From NCBI GenBank assembly GCA_029204225.1, contig CM055109.1, forward strand, positions 32,558,927 through 32,622,926: DNA of 64,000 nt. Direction: 5' to 3'. The position numbers and the translations under genes were made by a program. The stretch's first letter is position 1. Every line of letters begins with the position of its first letter. The DNA is from Diphasiastrum complanatum (Eukaryota; Streptophyta; Lycopodiopsida; Lycopodiales; Lycopodiaceae). The notes under the pieces were generated by a model that was not told where the DNA came from, searched no databases, and worked only from the letters and a program-made list of their open reading frames with translations. Positions 47,080-58,440 of the stretch are shown here, one piece after another.

Positions 47080-48070
47080 ATGCTTCTTTTATTTTTTTCT
47101 TATTTTTGTTGCCATGTGGACCAATTGAAACCTTAGCTTCGGGGTTCTACGTAACGTAAAATTTTGCAAATATAAATAAAATAAAAACTTTTTAAATATA
47201 TTGTTGTTTCGTCGGGCAGCATGTGGGAATGCTATTGGTTGATGAGGCCTACCCTTCCAGCTCATCACTGCCCAAAGAGACCCAAAAGCAAATGTGAAAA
47301 GATGGCAAAGACACGTGTCATTAGATTATTGAGCCACGTGGAATGTCCGTATTGACAATGATGACCCAATTATGAGGCCACGTGGGCTAAGACACGTGCG
47401 CGAATCCGTTATCGACGCGTGTCATTCTCACATGTGACAAATGTCAGATCAATCATTGTAGATATGGCGCATGTATTTTGACCAATCACATGTCGACACG
47501 TGTTCCTTCGCCACTCCTTCACACGTGCATGTCTTTTTCGGCTCGGATTTTCACGCAAATTTACGATTGCTTTGCCAGACATCGATTTCAAGTGCGCTGC
47601 TTGCTCTCATTACCTTTCGTTGACTATTTTGCGCCTGGATCTGATACTGCATCGTCCGGTATTGCATTCGAGCGCGCTTTGCATCCCTTTTCTTTTCTGC
47701 TCTGTGTTCTTGCACTCGAATCCGATACTCCACCTTCAAATATCTCTCTCGAGCGCACATTGTCTTGACGTGCTTGCCTGACCTGCGGTTTGTGCCTGAG
47801 AGCGATATTTGGAACTTTGGTTCTGTTATTTTTGTTTAAAATGTCTAATTTTGAATCCAGTTTGCTTTTTTTTTTTTAATGAATTTGGTATTACTGATAG
47901 GTTGGACTATTTCAAATCCCTTTTTTTCTTTTTTTCTTTTAATTCTACCTTCTATAACTGAGGGCCCTGGTGTGGAGGCATTTTCTGAAATATATCTCAG
48001 ATTTAATTCCCTGCTCAGTACTCTGTTATTCAGATCTCAGAATAAGGACATGATTCATTATTAGGACCTG
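47080..48070 (+). other. Non-retroelement segment inside element B, with clustered CACGTG-type motifs
   Basis: Between gag and the RT remains lies about 1 kb that does not look like copia sequence. At 47,325-47,530 it has many ACGTG/CACGTG words: GACACGTGTCA, GCCACGTGGAA, GGCCACGTGGGC, GACACGTGCG, CGACACGTGTTC and CACACGTGCA. These are plant G-box/ABRE-type cores, bound by bZIP and bHLH factors. After it a TC-rich region with a ~72-bp diverged direct repeat (about 47,598-47,765) leads to T-rich tracts. It resembles captured promoter and leader DNA. No gene product is recognised. Confidence 0.45.
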
Positions 48071-49568
48071 GTGGCACTCGACAAGCATATCTACAAAGCT
48101 AAGCTTGACAGAATGTTTACCAAGTTACATAATGATTTTAAATCTGTAGATGAGTGCCCAATTCATAATAAAAAATGTAGATTTGTTGATTTTCAGTCTT
48201 TTTTTTTTTTTTTTGTGTTAAATATTTTTGACGATTCGGAGACTATGCCTTCCACTTCTAAAGCAGTTTCTTCTAGTGGTACAAAGTCTGAAAAGTCAAA
48301 GATTGTAGATATAGATACTTTTTTTATTGATACGAGTGTTAATTTAGATGATTGTTCTGATTTTGATCCTGCTCGAAATAGGGCTACTTTTATAGGCCCT
48401 AGAACACCCACTACCCTTTCTCCTTCTGATAAATCTCTGATCACTTTGCCTACTTATAATATAGATAATAATTCCTTTTTGACAATATCGGATATATCGG
48501 ATCGATTTGCAAACAATTCAGCTGACTGTAATGTTTATTCAAAGCATATAGGCATCAATTCAGTTCACATAGCTCTTTACGTAGATGATGCATTTATTCT
48601 GTCTAATGACACTACTGCACACTACTAAGAGTGATCCATCAAAGGAATTTGACATGACTGATTTAGGAGCTGTCCATTCTTTGCTAGGAATTCACATTAC
48701 TAGAAATAGGCCTTAGAAAAAAATCTATCTTAGCCAGCAGACATATCTAAAATGCATTTTAGAAAAATTTCATATGTTTGATTGCAAACCCATTGATACT
48801 CCAATGGATCCAAGTATAATATTGACTATACCTACTTGTGCTAATTCTGATAGTGAAGTACTCGACATAGTGAAGTACCCTTATCATTCACTAATAGGAT
48901 CTTTAATGTATACAATGTTGTGTACTAGACCAAATTTAGCATACATTATTAGCACGTTAAGTCAATTCATGTCTAATCTTAGGATCTCTCATTGGAAAGC
49001 ATTAAAGAGAGTGATGAGATATATTCAGGAAAGATTAGATCACATCTTATGTTATGATGGAAATGCTATCAACCCACTCGTCCTGCGAGGCTATTCCAAC
49101 TCAGATTGGGGAGGAACAATTTCTACTAAAAAATCTACCTCCGGGTTCTGTTTCTATCTGGCAAGGGGACCGATTTTGTGGAACTCAAGGAAACAGAAAC
49201 CAGTTGCGCTTTCTTTGACATAGGCAGAGTACATCGCAGCATACCATGCTTCAAAAGAAGCTATGTGGATCAAGTTATTACTTCACGACTTACATCACAC
49301 TCAATTCAATGCTACTACCATTCTGTGTGACAACTTGAGTTGTATTTCACTGTCACTGAATCCCAAATTTTATGGCAAATCCAAGCACATAGAAAAAATC
49401 CAGTATCATTTCATTCGGGAGAAAGTTTTCTCAGGGCGAGTGATCCTTCAATACTGCTCCACAACAGAAATGACCGCAGACATCTTCACCAAAGCGCTTC
49501 CCAGGATCAAGCACGAGAAGTTCTTCAACATGCTGAACCTGACGATGATACCAAGGCACCAACCGTGA
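48071..49568 (+). pseudogene. Copia element B reverse transcriptase C-terminus and RNase H
   Basis: The frame starting at 48,071 has a non-copia beginning (MALDKHIYKAKLDRMF, serine/threonine-rich middle) and then NSVHIALYVDDAFILSND with the YVDD catalytic motif of RT. After a stop and shift the order is EFDMTDLGAVHSLLGIHI, YLKCILEKFHMFDCKPIDTP, PYHSLIGSLMYTM, CTRPNLAYIISTLSQFM, then RNase H: GYSNSDWGGTISTKKSTSG, AEYIAAYHASKEAMWIK, CDNLSCISLSLNP, SKHIEKIQYHFIREKV and TADIFTKALP. Several stops break it. Integrase and the RT N-terminus are missing, replaced by the foreign 47.1-48.2-kb segment. The purine tract CTTAAGAGGGAC precedes the LTR at 49,582. Confidence 0.9.
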
Positions 49569-49581
49569 ACTTAAGAGGGAC

Positions 49582-50769
49582 TGTTGGAAATTAAGCCCAC
49601 AGTTGCCTCCTTGGAATCATAACTTAGACAACCAATTTATTTGAAGGACGCCTACAACGGACTTCCAGCTGATCTCCAGCAAAGGGCAACCAATCCCATC
49701 ATAATTTTGAGTTCAGATGTCAAGTTTAATAACTTGAAGTCATTGAAGACTTGTCCATCTTCAAGGACTTCCACAAAATTTGCATTTGGAACAAGTCTAC
49801 AGATTTACATTACTTTTTGAACAGTCTGTAGAAATACACTAAGTGTCGCAGTTCGTATTTTTCGCACTTTCCAAGAACTGCGACACTTACCTTCGACTTT
49901 TTCCGTTCAATCAATTTTTGAAGAAGTCAATTTGTTCACAGTTCAACAATTTAACTATTTTCAACGCCTTCGTCCCTTTTTTGCATTTTCTCGAAAAATA
50001 TGAAGAGAGAGAAAAATTCCATAAGATCTATTTTTTAAGGGTTAAACTGGTAAAGACACCTTCACCAACTTATAAGGGCACCTTCAACTTGTTTTAAGAG
50101 CACCTTCGGCTTTCTCGAAAAGAGCGAGAGAGTTGAATTGTTAAATAGATCTTCAACTTTCTAAGGGCACCTTAAACTTGTTTAAAGACACCTTCGACTT
50201 TTTTTGCAAAAACCCGAAAGGAGAGAAAAATGTCGAAGGTTGTCTGTTTTGAACGAGGAACATTCCCAGCCACTTCCCAAAATTTGTGAAGTGAGAGAAA
50301 ACCACTTCACATAAATGCGAAGTGAGAGATTTTGCGACGTCCTCGACCGCGTCAACGATCTTGATTTGTTGACCGTACATATATTTTGTACAGTTGTCAC
50401 AAAAGCCATATATTTCCAAGTACAACGGCTTTTCTAATTAGGTGATAAGCATTCAATGTAGTTAATACACGGATGAAATCTATAAATAGATCATCCAAGC
50501 ACAGATTATTGGTTGCTCCATCCATGAGACATATTATTTGAGTCTCCCAATTACGCCGTCAATTTTTGGTTGTAATTCCTATTTGTATTGTGCTTCAGTG
50601 TAATATAGCAACAACATCTTTTCTATCTATGTATAACGTAGATGAATGCTTGTTGTGATTGAATGCACTTTATTGTTGTTTGATCGTGCTTGTTTACTCA
50701 CTCTGATCAGAACACGGACGTCTACGACTCCTCAGCTTCTAATCAGACGATGGCTATCTTTGACGGCTG
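49582..50769 (+). mobile_element. Copia element B, 3' LTR (interrupted)
   Basis: It begins TGTTGGAAATTAAGCCC directly after the purine tract and matches the LTR of 34.2-35.6 kb and the 5' LTR of this element. It contains CTATAAATAGATC at about 50,479-50,491 and several CACCTTC(G/A)ACTT words between 50,050 and 50,200. Similarity stops at TTTGACGGCTG (50,769), where the LTR of element C begins. The rest of this LTR is not found on the other side of element C. Confidence 0.85.
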
Positions 50770-51645
50770 TGTAAAAAAAATGGTTATAATTCTTCCTCAG
50801 AGAACACGATGAAAGTTTGAATAAATCAAACTAATATTAGTGTCTTCAATCGGGTCTGTTTCTGATCTATGTACTAATAGAATAGTTTTTGCCTTGATTG
50901 AATAAGTGCGAAATTAAGAGACAACTTTAGACAATTTTAGACAATAAGAAACTATTGATCAAAAACAAATTTTTTTAACTCTAAATCTGAATCATCGATA
51001 TGCATCTCTTGTTGTCTTATCTCATTGTTGTGTCTCTGATTGAGTGAGCTAGTTACAACGAGTAGTGCACATGTCTTTATATTGCTACAAGACAGGTCTT
51101 TTGGCCTTTTAATTCTGTAACAGTAGATCTAACCGGTTATGATGGTTTATATTCAAATAGACGCTCTGTTTCCAGGGTCGAATAATTTTTGTTCGCGAAT
51201 ATTTTGTGCAGTCTGTCTCTTCGTTACAACTTCGTGCCTCGCAAATTATTCGCGACACTTGTCTCTTCACGATATTTTCATGTTTCACGAATTGTTCGCA
51301 ACAGATGACAATTTTGAGGTTGAAGAAAAATCCAAAATATTTTGCGACATCTGAGGTTTGAACAAGAAATAAAATATTTCCCAACAAAATTCTGTTCACG
51401 AATCTTTCGAGCTTCAATAAAAAACCATGAGCTTCGACAAGAAACTGTTACACGAATCTTTCGAGAATCTTTTGAGTTGGCTGCAAGATAAATTTCGCAA
51501 ATCTTTCGTGAATCTTTTGAGAATCTTTTGAGTTGGTCACGAATAGAAATGTTTCAAGTTTGCATTTGTTTCTTTCTCATCCTTTGTCAAGTAAACTACG
51601 CACTTTGTTAGTAGAATCGAGATCTGTCTGATCAGGTGTTTAACA
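50770..51645 (-). mobile_element. Copia element C, 3' LTR, 876 bp
   Basis: On the minus strand it starts TGTTAAACACC after the purine tract CTTTGAGAGGGAG (51,646-51,659) and ends TTTTTTACA at 50,770. Its last ~270 bp match 55,935-56,207, the truncated 5' LTR. It lies inside the 3' LTR of element B. Confidence 0.85.
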
Positions 51646-53666
51646 ACTCCCTCTCAAAGTGGGTAGTTGGATTAATCCCAATCTTCTTCGCCGCTTCTCG
51701 AACAAACCTTTACTTAGTGGCTTTGTAAAGATATTAGTTGTCATTTCCTCTATGGATATGAAGACTGTCTTTAGTATCTTCTTCTCGACTAAGTCCCGAA
51801 TAACATGATACTTGATAGCTATGTGCTTCGTCTTTGAATGAAATACAGGATCTTTCGTAAGATAGATTGCTGAAGTGTTATCCATTAACAAGGCATAAGG
51901 TTCAAAAATAGTATCATCAAATCCTTCCAACATTTGTTTGATCCAGATCAGCTCGTTTGCCATCTTGGCTGCTGCTACATATTCCACTTCACAGGAAGAT
52001 TGAGCTACTATTCTTTGCTTCTTGCTTATCTAGAGTATGGTTGCACCAGATACTAGAGTACAACCTCTTGAAATACTTTTGCTATCATCCTTCATGGATG
52101 CCCAGCTTGCGTCACTGTAAGATTCGATGTGAAATTCAGCTCCCTTCAAATAACACAGTCCATAGTCTTTCATTTCCTGGAGATATTATAGTATTCTCTT
52201 TGCTAACTTCCAATGCAATGATCTTGGGTTCTGATTATATTGGCTCAGCCTGTATACTGCAAACGCTATATTAGGTCTGATGTTGTTTGCTAGATATAAC
52301 AATGATCCAATCAGCCTACGATAGGGTGTATTGGCCATTCGCTTCTCTTCCTCGAGAGTCTGTGGACAATCTGCCTTGCTCAGTATTGTTCCAGGTATCA
52401 TGGGAATATGCACACCTTTGCATTCGAGCATGTTGAAGTTTTCAATGATCTTTTGAGTGTACTTTTGTTGATGAAGACACAACTTACCAGCTTCAAAGTC
52501 TCTTTGGATCTGCAAGCCTAGATAGATTTTTGCTTTTCCTAGGTTAGCAATCTCAAATATTTCAAAAATGTCTCTTTTGACATCTGAAATTAACTTACCT
52601 CTTCTTGAGAAGATAAGTGTGTCATCAACATTCATTTTGAATAAGCTAGAATAATTATTTCATTTTGGACATTCTTGATATAGTCATTTGATTCAACAAA
52701 TAGAGGTTTAAAGCCTAAAGAACGTAATGCTTTGTCTTTCTTTCTATACCATTGTCTTGTTGCTTGTTTCAGACCATAAATGTTTTTATTCATGTGACAT
52801 CCGTATTCTGGATATTCTTGGTTTACAAAACCAAGTGGTTGGTCCATGAATATGTCTTCTTCCAATTCTGTGTGCAAGAAAGCAGCCTTCTCATCCACAA
52901 TATAGATTTTCAGATCATGAGCCACTGCATACGTGAATAACAAGCGAATTGATGTATGTTTGACTACCGGTGAGAAAGTATCAGTGTAGTCGATTCCATA
53001 CTTCTGTGAAAATCCTTTAGCAGCCAACCTTGCTTTGTATCTGATGTTTTCTCCATCAGGACCTATTTTGATCTTGTAGATCCACTTGCATTTGATCAAG
53101 AATTGGTGCAAGTGTCCATACATTGTTCTTATACATGGATGACATTTCATCCTCCATTGCTTGAATCCAGCGATCTTTATCTGGTCCATCAATAGCTTCC
53201 TTGAATGTTTGAGGTTCGTTAGAGAAACCACAAAATTTGATGACTGTATTAAAAACATCATGGCCATACCTTTCTGGTGGTTTACGTTGTCTGTCAGATC
53301 TTCTCACAGGTGTTTTGAGTTTGATTCTGATTCGACATTTTCTGCTGGTATTCGAGCTGGTGATTCGAGTCTGTCAGGTATTTGATCTTGACCTACCTCT
53401 GAATCAGGTAATTCTCTTTCATCGTTTGCTTGTTTTACTTCTGTCGTCATTGGTAGCTCATAATAGTTTTTGAGAATTTCATAGCCGACTAGATAACTGT
53501 CTGCTATGTATTTCGATTCATCAAATTTGACATCTTGAACAATTTTTATTCTGCCAGTTTCGGGTACATAGACATGATAATATAACGAATGTAACTCGAA
53601 TCCTACCAAAAGCCCTTGTTCTGTCTTTTCATCAAGTTTCTTTCTCAACTTCTCTGGTATGTCCAT
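51646..53666 (-). pseudogene. Copia element C reverse transcriptase and RNase H
   Basis: Minus strand, in order: SLYYHVYVPETGRIKIVQDV (end of the integrase region), RRSDRQRKPPERYGHDVF, TFKEAIDGPDKDRWIQAMED, KCKWIYKIKIGPDGENIRYK, LAAKGFSQKYGIDYTDTFSP, FTYAVAHDLKIYIVDEKAAF (palm), NIYGLKQATRQWYRK, NVDDTLIFS (the YVDD box with N for Y), KIYLGLQIQRDFE, PYRRLIGSLLYLANN, then RNase H: SDASWASMKDDSKSISRG, SCEVEYVAAAKMANELIWIK, SKTKHIAIKYHVIRDLVEKK and TNIFTKPLSKGLFE. At least three frame breaks or stops separate the pieces. This is nearly the complete RT-RNase H of a copia element. Confidence 0.92.
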
Positions 53667-54420
53667 ATAAATTGCGGATCTAAATGTCCGAACATGTGCA
53701 AGATTTGGCTTCGACTTCCACCATATCTCATGAGGAGTTTTATTAGGTATTCGATTTCAAAATACGATTCTGAAGATAATTCGATGTAGTCACTGCTTCT
53801 GCCCACAACTATTTTGGTGCTTTTGCATGAGCCATCATGCACCTAGTAGCTTTCATCAGTGTATGATTTCTTCATTCAATTATTCCATTGTGTTGAGGTG
53901 TGTATGATGCAGTCTTTGTATGCATAATACCTCAATCAGTATAGTATGCTTTGAATTTGTTGAAAATGTACTCACCTCCATGATGTGCGTGAATCTGCTT
54001 CAACTTATTGTCTGTCTGCTTCTCAACCCAATTCGTATACTCAACAAATTTTTCAAAAGCCTCAGATTTTGAACGTATAAAGTATACTACAGCGAACTTG
54101 TTGAAGTTATCAATAAACGTAGTGAAGTACTTTGCATCACCCAACGACAATACTCCAAATGGTCCACAAATATCTGAATGCACAATTTCAAGTACCTTAG
54201 TTGCTTTATAAACATCCTTACTAAAAGGTGTTATACTCATTTTGCCTTTAAGACAAGACTCGCAGGCCGTCCAAATATCCCTACATTTATTTCGACTCCT
54301 TCGATTCTCTGACTCTTGTTGGCTTGGTACAAGGCTTCCATGATCATGTGACATAGCCTCTTGTGCCACAATATATCTGTTGATTCTTGGGTTTGATTGG
54401 CTTGTTCGATTCGAGCTCAA
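53667..54420 (-). pseudogene. Copia element C integrase (broken)
   Basis: It contains a zinc-region remnant (CRDIWTACESCLKGKMSITP), then VLEIVHSDICGPFGVLSLGD, YFTTFIDNFNKFAVVYFIRS and LKQIHAHHGGEYIFNKF, which provide the first two acidic positions of the D-D-E core (HSDICGP; the second D is lost in HAHHGGEY). The frame then changes to YTPQHNGIIE with the third E, followed by RNHTLMKATRCMM and, in another frame, MHDGSCKSTKIV. The substitution of the second aspartate would inactivate it. Confidence 0.88.
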
Positions 54421-54492
54421 ATGTTCAAGTGATACAAATTTCCTTCTCAGTTGCCTTTAGCAACTAGGTTATCATAATCTTCCTCGAACATT

Positions 54493-55230
54493 TTAACAAG
54501 AGTTCTTTGTGAAGGTTACTGACATGCCTATATCGACTATCTTTGCTACGAATAGAAGATCTTTGTCAAGAGTAGGGACATAGAGAATTTCCTCAAGTTT
54601 TTTGTCACCCTGATTCGTGTCCAGCCATAGTACACCAGTTCCATCAACCACCTGTTTAGAACCATCTCCAAGTATAATGAATCTCGAATAGTTCGTCTTC
54701 TTGTACTCAAATAAAATTTGTTTCAAGGAAACAAAATGTGAGGTGGCTCTCGAATCAAGTACTACTTCTCGAATTTTTGAATTAGATGAACAACATAGAT
54801 CAGCACTAACATAAGCTACTGAGTTCCTTGTCGTCCTATCTTCTGCTGCTCTGGAGCATTATGCTTTGTCTTCGACATAGTTTGAATATGAAGGTTTGCT
54901 TCGATTCTGCTCCTTTTTGTTTCTGGGATTCTGATAACAGTCTACTGCTGCATGACCCCATTTATGACAGTGAATACATTCAACCTTTGGATTTAACCAA
55001 CACTTATCTTTTGTGTGACCTGATCTTTTGCATCTATTGCAAATCTTCTTATCACCAGAATTTTTCTGTTGTTTTTCAGATTGTTGATCATTTGTTTTAG
55101 ACTCATTCTTTTTAGATGACTCTCTCTTAAACTTAGACTTATTAGAAGAATTATTTTTCTAAGTAAATAGAGCATTTTCGGAATCACCATTGTTGTCATA
55201 GCGTTCACGAGCTTCTACTTCCTCTTTAAC
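54493..55230 (-). pseudogene. Copia element C zinc knuckles and protease
   Basis: Minus strand: two CCHC knuckles, CNRCKRSGHTKDKC and CIHCHKWGHAAVDC (about 55,043-54,935), bind viral-like RNA in gag. Then the protease: VVLDSRATSHFVSLKQ (usual D-S-G-A-T, here D-S-R-A-T), YSRFIILGDGSKQVVDGTG and KKLEEILYVPTLDKDLLFVA. The glycine-to-arginine change in the catalytic triplet predicts a dead enzyme. Frame changes occur between knuckles and protease. Confidence 0.85.
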
Positions 55231-55788
55231 TTCGTCTATTACCTTTTGAAGTGTCATTGTCGCATCTTTCGCCAACAAGGTTTGAGTTGTGTGGAATGAC
55301 CTGGGTAGGGCTCGAAGAAAATAACTAAGTTATTTTTACTTTGAAATTGAATTTTTCACGCCAGAATTCTACAAAGAAATAAACAAATCTTTAATCTTTC
55401 ATATGAATGTGGTCAGGTCTTTGTCGTCGCATTGTAGGTAAGTTAATTGGTCTTCCAAGAACATGATCTGATTACGAGATCGAGTCTCACTCTTGGTTTG
55501 CAATTCTTTCCATAAATCTTTTGCATTCAAAATTGATGTAAGATCTAACATTATATTGTCATGCACTGAAGACACAATAATTGCTATAGCTTTGTCATTT
55601 CTCAAACTCTATTCTCGAAGTTCTTTGCCAAGATTAGTTATTGGCTTCTCCTCTATTGGTTCTACCCATTGCCATAGACCTTCGCCCTTCAATGTGAGTG
55701 AAGTCTTTAATTTCCAAATCAAGTAGTTTGAAACTTCTAGATCCAAGATCGTAGTGATCTTAGCCTGAATATTGCTAATTGATGACAT
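55231..55788 (-). pseudogene. Copia element C gag, N-terminal part
   Basis: It starts MSSISNIQAKITTILDLEVS at 55,788, then NYLIWKLKTSLTLKGEGLW, KAIAIIVSSVHDNIMLDL, KDLWKELQTKSETRSRNQI and TYLQCDDKDLTTFI. This is the usual copia gag order. Stops and shifts near 55,610 and 55,398 break it. The start lies 132 bp downstream of the primer-binding site. Confidence 0.85.
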
Positions 55789-55919
55789 CTTCTATTTTTT
55801 GAATAAGTCCAGATGCGGCTTGTTGATGAATATATGAAGAATGCTGAGAGGGATGCGAAGATATTACTGTATCGACTCTGACTTTATCTGATACCGCTGT
55901 ATCAATTCTAATCTTGTAT

Positions 55920-55931
55920 GCTCTGATACCA
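55920..55931 (-). other. Copia element C primer-binding site
   Basis: GCTCTGATACCA, the reverse complement of TGGTATCAGAGC, next to the 5' LTR end of the minus-strand element. Several other GATACC/GATACCG words occur just before it. Confidence 0.9.
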
Positions 55932-55934
55932 CTA

Positions 55935-56207
55935 TAGGAAAAATGGTAATAATTCTTACTCAGAGAACACGATGAAAGTTTGAATAGATCAAACTAATAT
56001 CAGTGTCTTCAATCGGGTCTGTTTTTTATCTATGTACTAATAGAACAGTTTTTGCCTTGATTAAATAAACATGCGGAATTAAGAGACAACTTTAGACAAT
56101 TTTAGACAATAAAAAACTATTGATCAAAAAATGTTGAATTTTTATAACTTTGAATCTGAATCATTAATATACATCTCTTGTTGTCTTATCTCATTGTTGT
56201 GTCTCTG
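55935..56207 (-). mobile_element. Copia element C, 5' LTR (truncated to U5/R end)
   Basis: It matches 50,775-51,045 with few differences (shared TCAGAGAACACGATGAAAG and GTCTTCAATCGGGTCTGTT). Similarity stops at TGTGTCTCTG (56,207), after which an unrelated LTR fragment begins. About 600 bp of this LTR, with its promoter, are missing. Confidence 0.85.
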
Positions 56208-56222
56208 GGAGTTAATCTTCTA

Positions 56223-56415
56223 TGTTGGATTATTCTCCTGATTATCGACTAATCGATTTTTTAATCATCATCCACTTATTATCTAGTCCTGTAGTTTTAT
56301 GCATGTTCCTACACAGTCTATAAAAATACTAGCTATGGATAATGAGTATTCATCTCTTATCAAGAACCAGACATGGACTATTGTCGAGTTACTTGCCAAC
56401 AGAAATGTAAATTCA
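56223..56415 (+). pseudogene. LTR fragment of element D family and copia RT scrap
   Basis: 56,223-56,330 matches the start of the LTR at 59,834 (TTGGATTATTCTCCT, CTACACAGTCT). It is followed directly by MDNEYSSLIKNQTWTIVELL (56,337 on), the N-terminal edge of a copia RT (compare MESEYNSLLTNQTWTLVDFL at 36.2 kb). These are two unrelated pieces joined at a deletion junction. Confidence 0.7.
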
Positions 56416-56416
56416 T

Positions 56417-58440
56417 TTGGGAACTCACCACCATGAATTTGGAAAGGGAGAGTCATACATTAGCATGCAGATGGCAGGAGAATTGGTTAAGAAGAAGGCA
56501 ATTCAAAACAACATGAATAAATTCAAAAAAATTACAAAAAGACTTAACGAAAGAATTGATTTTAGAAAACTTACAGTCTGGCACATCTGCCAAAAGGGCA
56601 CTGGATGTGACACAGTTTGATGAAATTTTGTCAACAATCTAGCCAACGACAAACAATAAAAGGTTTGATTTGTTGCTTGTTATTGGATCTACTATAAATG
56701 AATACTGTGTAATTCACATTTTAAATGTTTTGCAAGTGCATGTAAAATATAAGATAGAAACATGCATTTGGTGTCTTTACATGAAAAAAGTTGTTGTTGC
56801 AGATTGAAAAAGTGGACTACAGAAGCAAGGCAGAAATTGCAACCAGTAGATATGTCTCATGATATCACTGCTCTTCTTTGATTGAAAGAGCATTGCGCAA
56901 ATGAGTACTTCAATGGTTCATTGTTTCTTGGACAGATGCATGACGATTCTGATAGATGCCATAAAGATGTCGACTACTGGGCTTGTTTCTGGAGTGGATT
57001 GCGTAAAGATGATGCAAACAAGAAATGATCTTGCAAATGTTTGGTGCTGTTTTGATCACATTTATAGGGTTAAGGATTGGTAACAATGGCTACCCATGTT
57101 TATGACACATGGCATAAACTTGTCACCACTTGCGATTTAAGAAAGTAACTATCAATCTTTTATCTTTGATATATTTAAATTCTTGCAGGAATCAATCAAT
57201 ACAAACAATAGCAATAAGTGACATGAAATTTCAAGATGTGCAAGCACAAGTGATGTTCTGGACTCTAATGAATCATGTGATGTCAAACCACCTACATGAG
57301 CCTATCTCATTTAGGGGCTTTATGGCAAATGAAGCTTAAGCAAACTAGAATATTGTACAAATTGTCTATGGAACTAGTGTTGACATCCCTTTGGCTGGAA
57401 AGGAAAGATCTTGCTTGTTTCACTTTATGGACAATGTCAACAAGCACATCCAGAAATACATAAAGTAGCAAGCACGAGATTAGCATGTTGCTTTGTGCCT
57501 GCAATGGAGAAATGCAATTATTCAAGATGCTGCAGACGGGCTTTACAACAAAATATTGACGTGGTGGAAGGTTGGCAATGCTTACGATAATTGTTTGCAT
57601 GAACTAGAAAGTTGGTTGGCCTGGTGGAGAAATCGAATCCATCGATGGGAGAAGTTTATGGTTACTGTACATATTAAATCTTGTTTAGGATGATATGTTA
57701 AATGATAATTCATGTTGCTATTATCTTTTTTATAAATATGCTTAAATTACAGTGTGTTGAAGATGATGGATGACGAGGATGAAGCAACAATGCCAAGACA
57801 TAGAATATGTACAAAAAGTGCGTGCAAAAATCAAAGCAAAGATGCCAGGTTGTAGTGCATCTTACCAAGGACCACCTTCTATTGTGCCAGTTCATGCATG
57901 CTTACAACTATGTGATAATGTATTAGAAAGAGAATTGAACAATAGTTGTGCGCCATTAGGTGTCCTAGACCAAGGAGCCAAGTCAGATGCCAAGGTATGA
58001 AGGCTGCTGAGAGAGGAAGATGCAACTCATTGATCACAACAAGAGTAGCAGCAAGTTTTTTTTGGAACCAACAAAATGGGCTCACAAATAAGTTTATGTG
58101 GTTTTTTTTGCCACTGATGTCATCTGCACGTGGAAGTTGAATCCGAACATCATTGTCTCGCCACAAATGAACAGTGGTGTTTGGCATGTCCAACATGGTG
58201 CTTGTCTCCAACAGCTAGAGGTTGACATGTTGAATCAAGGTGGTTATATTTTGGAGACATGTTTGGCAGTCATTGTGTCACCACAAATGAGCAGTGGTGT
58301 TTGGCATGTCCAACATGGTGCTTGTCTCCAACAGCCAGAGGTTGACATGTTGAATCAAGGTGGTTATATTTTGGAGACATGTGCAGCCAGCCATGGTGTC
58401 AACAAATGGATATGTCATAGATGCCCAAACAAGAACTAGT
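56417..58440 (+). pseudogene. Mutator-like transposase family member (copy 2)
   Basis: A long broken gene. Pieces in order: MAGELVKKKAIQNNMNKFKK, VHCFLDRCMTILIDAIKMST, GVDCVKMMQTRNDLANVWCC, FDHIYRVKDW, MATHVYDT, IVQIVYGTSVDIPLAGKERS-CLFHF with VNKHIQKYIK, HVALCLQWRNAIIQDAADGL, WWKVGNAYDNCLHELESWLA-WWRNRIHRWEKFM, then CAIRCPRPRSQVRCQGM and a duplicated 40-residue unit with GVWHVQHGACLQQPEVDMLN and CHRCPNKN at the end. The G-K-E-R-x-C-L-F-H and C-rich end recall Mutator-like transposases with a zinc-binding tail; the exact family is uncertain. Many stops and frameshifts occur. Introns are possible around 56,650-56,800 and 57,690-57,750. Confidence 0.5.
58151..58390 (+). repeat. 120-bp in-frame tandem duplication
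   Basis: Units begin ATTGTCTCGCCACAAATGA at 58,151 and ATTGTGTCACCACAAATGA at 58,271, nearly identical over 110 bp. The length, 120 bp, keeps the frame, duplicating 40 residues in the C-terminal part of the Mutator-like gene. Confidence 0.95.

Noticed and set aside
47478-47781. Overlapping 90-odd-codon plus-strand frames in the G-box segment
   Set aside because: Two frames and the antisense frame are all open because of composition and a short repeat. There are no domain features.
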